From Gordonibacter pamelaeae (lineage in GTDB: Bacteria; Actinomycetota; Coriobacteriia; Coriobacteriales; Eggerthellaceae): a stretch of DNA of 64,000 nt. This document shows, piece by piece, positions 59,784-64,000 of the stretch. The translations under genes and the position numbers were made by a program. Numbering within the stretch: position 1 is the first letter of the stretch; every line of letters starts with the position of its first letter. The stretch is from assembly GCF_042665095.1 (NCBI RefSeq), contig NZ_JBHTBV010000012.1, one strand, 5' to 3'. A model generated the notes under the pieces. The model worked only from the letters and a program-made list of their open reading frames with translations, was not told the DNA's origin and made no database searches.

Positions 59784-59820
59784 TGAAAAGAAGGGAGTCC
59801 GCAAGGGCTCCTTTCTTTTT
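59784..59820 (+). terminator. Terminator after rplA
   Basis: GAAAAGAAGGGAGTCC and GGGCTCCTTTCTTTTT around GCAA, with the T-run included in the 3' arm. Confidence 0.9.
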
Positions 59821-59839
59821 GGCCTGATACGCGAACAGA

Positions 59840-59855
59840 TGTTTCACGTGAAACA
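59840..59855. promoter_or_regulatory. parS chromosome-partitioning site
   Basis: TGTTTCACGTGAAACA, identical to the consensus 16-bp palindrome bound by ParB (Spo0J). It lies in the non-coding gap after rplA. Such sites cluster around the replication origin in most bacteria. A perfect match of this length is very unlikely by chance in GC-rich DNA. Confidence 0.92.
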
Positions 59856-59948
59856 TCGTAAAATGAAAAAATGAGAAGGTGCGGCGGAGTTCGACGCCGG
59901 TCTTTCTCGCGGGCATTCGCGCACGCTCTCGTCAACGCGATCTCAATG

Positions 59949-59969
59949 TGATATCATATTTGTATCACC
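59949..59969. promoter_or_regulatory. Inverted repeat before the SPFH gene
   Basis: GTGATA and TATCAC separated by 9 AT-rich bases, overlapping a TATCAT that could be a -10 box, 63 bases before the start. Candidate operator. Confidence 0.4.
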
Positions 59970-60031
59970 TTGCGGTGCGAGGGTGCGGACGGGCGCATAG
60001 GGCGTCTTGTTCGGGAGAGAAAGGAACCGTC

Positions 60032-61039
60032 ATGTCCGATAAGACCGCGCGTGCGACCGGCGGCGCGTCCGTCGAGAAAACCATCCATGCGAGGAGCGGT
60101 TGGCCCCTGCTGCTGCTCACGTTCGTTCTCGCAGCCGCGTGCGTCGCCTGCATCGTGACCGGGGCGACCATGCTGCCGCCCGACGACATGCCCCTTACCA
60201 CGCCGGCCCACACGATGGGCGTGGTGCTGCTGGTCGTCGGCATCGTTGTGCTCTGCGTGGGGCCCCTGCTGATGCTCATGGGCTTCTTCACCATCCAGCC
60301 GAACCAGGCGCGCGTGCTCATCCTGTTCGGCGACTACAAGGGCACCGTGCGCGATGAGGGCTTCCACTGGGCGAACCCGTTCTACTCCCGTTCGGCCGGC
60401 AGCACCATCGATGAGCGCACCGGGAAGAGCACGCCGCTTTCCACGAAGGTCTCGCTGCGCGCCCGCACGTACAACGGCGAGCACCTGAAGGTGAACGACA
60501 AGTGCGGCAACCCCATCGAGATCGCCGACGTCATCGTCTGGCGCGTCGAGAACACGGCCAAGGCCCTGTTCGACGTGGACGACTACAACTCCTACGTGCA
60601 CACGCAGAGCGAGACGGCGCTGCGCCACGTGGCCACCACCTACGCCTACGACCAGATGCCCGGCGAGCCCGAGGGCGAGATCACGCTGCGCAGCAACATC
60701 GAGGAGGTGTCGGCCGCCCTCAAGGAGGAGCTGGCCGTGCGCCTGGAGAAGGCCGGCGTGGTTATCGACGATGCGCGCCTCACGCACCTGGCCTACGCGC
60801 CGGAGATCGCCCAGGCGATGCTGCGCCGCCAGCAGGCGGACGCGGTGATAGCCGCGCGCGAGAAGATCGTGCAGGGCGCCGTGGGCATGGTGGAGATGGC
60901 GCTGGGCGAGCTGTCGCGCAAGAACGTGGTAGACTTGGATGACGAGCGCAAGGCCGCCATGGTGTCGAACCTCATGGTGGTGCTGTGCGGCGAGTCCGAT
61001 GCCCAGCCCGTGCTGAACACGGGGACGCTGTACCAGTAG
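60032..61039 (+). CDS. SPFH (band 7) domain membrane protein
   Basis: 335 aa. Two hydrophobic helices near residues 22-48 and 60-85 anchor a cytoplasmic SPFH domain (QPNQARVLILFGDYKGTVRDEGFHWANPF onward in shorter blocks) followed by a helical region with QQADAVIAAREKIVQGAVGM. Close to the bacterial band-7/stomatin relatives that organise membrane microdomains. GAAAGGAA precedes the ATG at 60032. Monocistronic or followed by the small Arc-like gene. Confidence 0.88.
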   Translation: MSDKTARATGGASVEKTIHARSGWPLLLLTFVLAAACVACIVTGATMLPPDDMPLTTPAHTMGVVLLVVGIVVLCVGPLLMLMGFFTIQPNQARVLILFGDYKGTVRDEGFHWANPFYSRSAGSTIDERTGKSTPLSTKVSLRARTYNGEHLKVNDKCGNPIEIADVIVWRVENTAKALFDVDDYNSYVHTQSETALRHVATTYAYDQMPGEPEGEITLRSNIEEVSAALKEELAVRLEKAGVVIDDARLTHLAYAPEIAQAMLRRQQADAVIAAREKIVQGAVGMVEMALGELSRKNVVDLDDERKAAMVSNLMVVLCGESDAQPVLNTGTLYQ

Positions 61040-61088
61040 GGAAGGGCGGGCGGCCCGTGCGTTTGCCGGGGTGCCCGCAGTGTGAGAC

Positions 61089-61283
61089 ATGGCGAAACGC
61101 AAACAATACCCGCTGCGCGTCGACCCGGCTCTCTGGGAGGCCGTCGAGCGCTGGGCTGCGGACGACCTGCGCAGCGTGAACGCGCAGGTGGAGTTCATCC
61201 TGCGACGTGCGCTGAAGGACGCCGGCCGATTGAAGCCGCCCGGCGACGGCCATGCCGGCGACGAGGGGCGGGACGAGGCGTAG
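61089..61283 (+). CDS. Small Arc-type ribbon-helix-helix-like protein
   Basis: 64 aa. KRKQYPLRVDPALWEAVERW followed by LRSVNAQVEFILRRALKDAG is the pattern of Arc/MetJ-type DNA-binding domains and matches small toxin-antitoxin Arc-like proteins. It lies 49 bases after the SPFH gene, a pairing also seen elsewhere as I recall. No toxin partner is adjacent. It may regulate the SPFH gene through the upstream repeat; inference only. Confidence 0.75.
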   Translation: MAKRKQYPLRVDPALWEAVERWAADDLRSVNAQVEFILRRALKDAGRLKPPGDGHAGDEGRDEA

Positions 61284-61360
61284 GACAAGGGCTTCGCCTT
61301 TGCCGACGGGCAAGATCGGCCCGCATGCGGCGGCAAGGGCCGATACCTTGCCTTGCGAAA

Positions 61361-61388
61361 AACGGGGCGCCCGGCTGGGCGCCCCGTT
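61361..61388. terminator. Bidirectional terminator
   Basis: A perfect 12-bp stem (AACGGGGCGCCC and GGGCGCCCCGTT) around GGCT. On the - strand it is followed by TTTTT, on the + strand by CGTTTG. It serves the convergent Arc-like and ferritin-like genes. Confidence 0.88.
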
Positions 61389-61415
61389 CGTTTGATGTCG
61401 GCGGGCGGGATGCGC

Positions 61416-62726
61416 TTAGACGAGCACGGCCTCGCGCTCTTCCTTGGCCTGCCGCTCCACCTCGTGGGCACGCTTGCCGTAGCCCTGCACGCGGGCGAGC
61501 TTGGTGTCGTCCTTCTTGCGGCTGCGGAGCTCGGGGATGGGGCTCTCGGCGTCCTCGGAGCGGTAGTCCTCGCCGTCGCGCTCGATGAGCTGGCGCACGG
61601 CCTCATGGCTCGGCACGTCCTGGACGCGGCCGTTCACCGTGTCGTTCCACGTGAAGAAGCGGAAGTCGCTCGGCACGTCGTCGATGTCGACGAACTCCTC
61701 GTCCTGCGCGGTGAGGGTGACCTGCTCGGCCAGAACCTGGCGGACGTAGTCCTTCGTGGGGTGGAAGTCCAGAAGCTCGGGGAACTCGCCGGCGGGAATG
61801 ATCTGCTGCCATTCGGTGCCCTCGTACTTCTGCAGCAGATCGCAGGCCATGGCCAGGTGCATGCACTCCTGCTCGAAGTGCATCTCCCACATCTTCTTGA
61901 CGCGGGCGTCGACCTCGGTCTCGTAGAAGGAGTAGTACAGGTAGCATTCCTGGTACTCGTGCCACAGCAGCATCTCGAGCCAGCTCATAGACGGGTCGAT
62001 GAGCGAGCCGTAGTGCGTCACGTGCTGCTCCTCCACCATGCCGATCTCCTGGTAGAGGTCGCGGCCGGGGCCCTCGGGCACCGTGTTGCCCAGGTTCATG
62101 TAGAAGTTCATCGTCTGCTGCTCGCCGGCGGTGAGGATGAGCGCGCCGAGCGTGGTGCGGATGTCGCCCGTCTTGGAGTTGCGCGGCATGCGCACGGAGT
62201 CGAACGGATGGCGATGATGTGCGATGGTCGGGCGGCCCGGCGTGATCTCGATCGTGTCGCGGACGAGCTTGTGCGCGGGGATGTCCTCGTCGAACTTGAG
62301 CTGGTCGGCGTAGCGGTACAGGTGGTCGAAGTCCTCGAGGAGCGCGAAGTCCATGCAGGACTTGGCGTACTCGTCGGGCTCGTGCATGGCGAGCCAGGCC
62401 GTCAGGTCGACGGCGAGCTGCTCGTAGCCGATGGTCAGTTCGAGCGTGGACTCGTTCGACGGGCTCATCCAGTTGATGCGCTTCTGCTGCTCCTGCTCCA
62501 TGCGGCGGCACAGGGCCAGGTCACGGCGCAGGTCGTTGTTCTCGCAGTGGCGGTTGAAGTTGTGGCCGAACATCGCCGCCTCAACCTCGATGCCGTTCAT
62601 GAGGATGATGCGCGCCTTGGTGTAGGGGTCGGCCTCCAACTTGTCGTAGGGCTTGACGGCGAGCTGCTTCCAGTTGGGGACCATGTCCATCAACGACTTC
62701 TTCGGCTTCTGCTCAAACGGGTTCAT
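61416..62726 (-). CDS. Large ferritin-like di-iron protein, unknown function
   Basis: 436 aa with a ferritin-like four-helix region in the middle. Candidate metal ligands are in IGMVEEQHVTHYG, LWHEYQECYLYYSF and MHFEQECMHLAM, giving the E-ExxH-E-ExxH type pattern. Flanking N-terminal (about 1-150) and C-terminal (about 330-436, highly charged) regions are longer than in ordinary ferritins or rubrerythrins. It may be an oxidase or peroxide-detoxifying enzyme; nothing more specific can be said. GGAGG precedes the ATG at 62726. Single gene. Confidence 0.7.
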   Translation of the reverse strand: MNPFEQKPKKSLMDMVPNWKQLAVKPYDKLEADPYTKARIILMNGIEVEAAMFGHNFNRHCENNDLRRDLALCRRMEQEQQKRINWMSPSNESTLELTIGYEQLAVDLTAWLAMHEPDEYAKSCMDFALLEDFDHLYRYADQLKFDEDIPAHKLVRDTIEITPGRPTIAHHRHPFDSVRMPRNSKTGDIRTTLGALILTAGEQQTMNFYMNLGNTVPEGPGRDLYQEIGMVEEQHVTHYGSLIDPSMSWLEMLLWHEYQECYLYYSFYETEVDARVKKMWEMHFEQECMHLAMACDLLQKYEGTEWQQIIPAGEFPELLDFHPTKDYVRQVLAEQVTLTAQDEEFVDIDDVPSDFRFFTWNDTVNGRVQDVPSHEAVRQLIERDGEDYRSEDAESPIPELRSRKKDDTKLARVQGYGKRAHEVERQAKEEREAVLV

Positions 62727-62877
62727 AGAGCCTCCTTCTTGCTGGTTCGGTGCGCTCCGGCCGGGGCGGCGCGGACGCGGATTCCCCTCCATGCTAGAGG
62801 GGTGCGCAGGCGGCCCCGGGGGCGTGCGTGCAGGCGTTTTCCGAGCGTGGGGGATGCGTAACGGGGTGGAAAGGGAG

Positions 62878-62886
62878 TGCTATACT
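62878..62886 (+). promoter_or_regulatory. Extended -10 promoter of map
   Basis: TGCTATACT, an extended -10 element, about 45 bases before the map start. No clear -35 box. Confidence 0.5.
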
Positions 62887-62931
62887 GGACGGCAGCAAAC
62901 GGACGCGACGTGCGGAAGGTGTGGGCGAGGC

Positions 62932-63702
62932 ATGATCATCAGGAAGTCACCGGCCGAGATAGAGGCCATGAAGGAGGCGGGCCGCGTGTCGGCCAAGGTG
63001 CTGCGCGAGGTGGGGGCGCGCGTGCGGCCCGGCGTGTCCACGCTCGAGCTGGACGAGCTGGCCGAGACGCTCATCCGCGCGGAGGGCGGCATCCCCGCGT
63101 TCAAGGGATACGGCGGGTTTCCCGGCTCCATCTGCGCTTCCGTGAACGAGCAGATCGTCCACGGCATCCCGTCCGCGGGTGTCGTGCTGCAGGAGGGCGA
63201 CATCATCTCCATCGACACGGGCGCCATCGTGGACGGCTGGGTGGGCGACAACGCCTGGACCTATGCCGTGGGCCGCATCTCGCCGGAGAAGCAGCGCCTG
63301 CTGGACGTGACGGAGAAGTGCATGTGGGCCGGCCTCGAGGCGGCGCGCCCCGGCAACCACCTGGGGGATATCGGGCATGCGGTGCAGAGCATCGCCGAGG
63401 CCGAGGGCTTCGGCGTGGTGCGCGAGTACGTGGGGCACGGCATCGGCCGCGACATGCACGAGGACCCGAACGTGCCGAACTTCGGCCATCGCCACACGGG
63501 CGTGAGGCTGGAGCCCGGCATGGTGCTGGCCATCGAGCCCATGATCAACCAGGGTACCTACAAGACGCGCCAGATGCCGGACGGTTGGCTGGTGTGCACG
63601 CGCGACGGCCTGCCCTCGGCCCACTTCGAGAAGACGGTCGCCATCACCGAGGACGGCCCGGTGGTGCTCACCTGCGAGGAGGGGCACCGGCGGCCGATTT
63701 AG
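62932..63702 (+). CDS. map: Methionine aminopeptidase type I
   Basis: Removes the initiator Met from nascent proteins, 256 aa. Metal ligands are within SIDTGAIVDGWVGDNAWTYA (two Asp), GHGIGRDMHEDP (His), AIEPMIN (Glu) and the C-terminal Glu in VAITEDGPVVLT. The start at 62932 gives MIIRKSPAEIEAMKEAG; upstream in-frame sequence is not conserved. In most bacteria map lies beside secY-adk-infA; here it is alone and 46 kb away. Confidence 0.96.
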   Translation: MIIRKSPAEIEAMKEAGRVSAKVLREVGARVRPGVSTLELDELAETLIRAEGGIPAFKGYGGFPGSICASVNEQIVHGIPSAGVVLQEGDIISIDTGAIVDGWVGDNAWTYAVGRISPEKQRLLDVTEKCMWAGLEAARPGNHLGDIGHAVQSIAEAEGFGVVREYVGHGIGRDMHEDPNVPNFGHRHTGVRLEPGMVLAIEPMINQGTYKTRQMPDGWLVCTRDGLPSAHFEKTVAITEDGPVVLTCEEGHRRPI

Positions 63703-64000
63703 CCTGCGAGGACGCCGCGTCCGAACGAGAGCATGATGCCAAGGTAGATGACGGTGTCGACCATGCCGAGCACCAGGAAGAGGGTCCGAAGGTTGCGGGG
63801 GCTGTCGATGCCGTGGACGAGTCCTTTGGCGAAGAGCGCCTCCGCTTTCCAGGAGGCGAGCATCAAGAGGAGGTTGGGAAGGGCCAGGAGACACGCTATG
63901 GGCAGCAGCTCGTACTTGGAGCCATAACGGTCGATCGTGCCGTCGGGGCCGACGTGCATCGCGACGGTGTCCGGCAGCGATCCCAAGGAGGCTGCCGCAA
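63699..64000 (-). CDS. DUF1648/SdpI-like membrane protein, 5' end outside the window
   Basis: The visible C-terminal part, about 100 residues, begins within SLGSLPDTVAMHVGPDGTID, which matches the DUF1648 signature (LPD..P.H....G..D). Two membrane helices follow (about YELLPIACLLALPNLLLMLA and the final VDTVIYLGIMLSF). The stop overlaps the end of map, convergent. The reading frame continues past the window edge, so the start cannot be set. Possibly related to immunity or regulator proteins of the SdpI type. Confidence 0.7.
   Translation of the reverse strand, partial: AAASLGSLPDTVAMHVGPDGTIDRYGSKYELLPIACLLALPNLLLMLASWKAEALFAKGLVHGIDSPRNLRTLFLVLGMVDTVIYLGIMLSFGRGVLAG

Overview
The window is GC-rich, bacterial and densely coded. 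Its content fits an anaerobic actinobacterium of the class Coriobacteriia, most likely family Eggerthellaceae (Eggerthella or Gordonibacter type). The reasons are high GC, a zinc-type S14, pyruvate:ferredoxin oxidoreductase, a flavodiiron protein, molybdopterin oxidoreductases next to LuxR-type regulators, and a small zinc-ribbon protein with an MCFRP start. The genus is an inference; there is no rRNA gene to test it.

Layout. 0.1-6.7 kb: short-chain dehydrogenase, flavodiiron protein, lipid kinase, DUF5996-like protein and a YgiQ radical SAM protein. 6.7-7.55 kb: non-coding, with 38-bp repeats and a near-consensus promoter. 7.55-16.5 kb: ribosomal operon rplB-rpsS-rplV-rpsC-rplP-rpmC-rpsQ-rplN-rplX-rplE-rpsN-rpsH-rplF-rplR-rpsE-rpmD-rplO-secY, starting at rplB and ending at secY with a strong terminator. 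16.7-23.6 kb: an insertion between secY and adk, holding two gene remnants, a TetR regulator with three operator copies, and a DmsABC/TorD-type molybdoenzyme operon. The electron-transfer subunit of that operon has an in-frame UGA exactly where a 4Fe-4S cysteine is expected. 23.7-26.6 kb: adk and a large membrane protein.

26.7-38.6 kb is an amino-sugar or sialic acid locus. nagB and nagA lie on the + strand. Facing them on the - strand are a NanA-type lyase, an AGE-family epimerase and a ROK-like kinase, followed by a Dpp-type ABC transporter. Together they could take sialic acid through ManNAc, GlcNAc, GlcNAc-6-P and GlcN-6-P to fructose-6-P. A MITE-like element separates the convergent operons. 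38.8-43.2 kb: an orphan Vsr endonuclease and nifJ (PFOR).

43.4-50.5 kb is accessory: a RelB/PIN toxin-antitoxin pair; a small membrane protein divergent from a LuxR-type regulator; a cytoplasmic molybdopterin enzyme with its own small 2[4Fe-4S] ferredoxin; and an operon of an AAA ATPase, two unrecognised proteins and a zinc-ribbon protein. This block and the UGA-containing subunit are the most promising places for something undescribed. 50.7-54.7 kb: aminotransferase, a small phage-like protein, a DNA glycosylase, a YbhB-like protein and an NlpC/P60 hydrolase.

55.2-59.8 kb: the classical tRNA-Tyr, tRNA-Thr, tRNA-Met, tuf, rpmG, tRNA-Trp, secE, nusG, rplK, rplA cluster. A perfect parS sequence follows it, suggesting an origin-proximal location. 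60-64 kb: an SPFH protein, a small Arc-like protein, a ferritin-like protein, map and the partial end of a DUF1648-like membrane protein.
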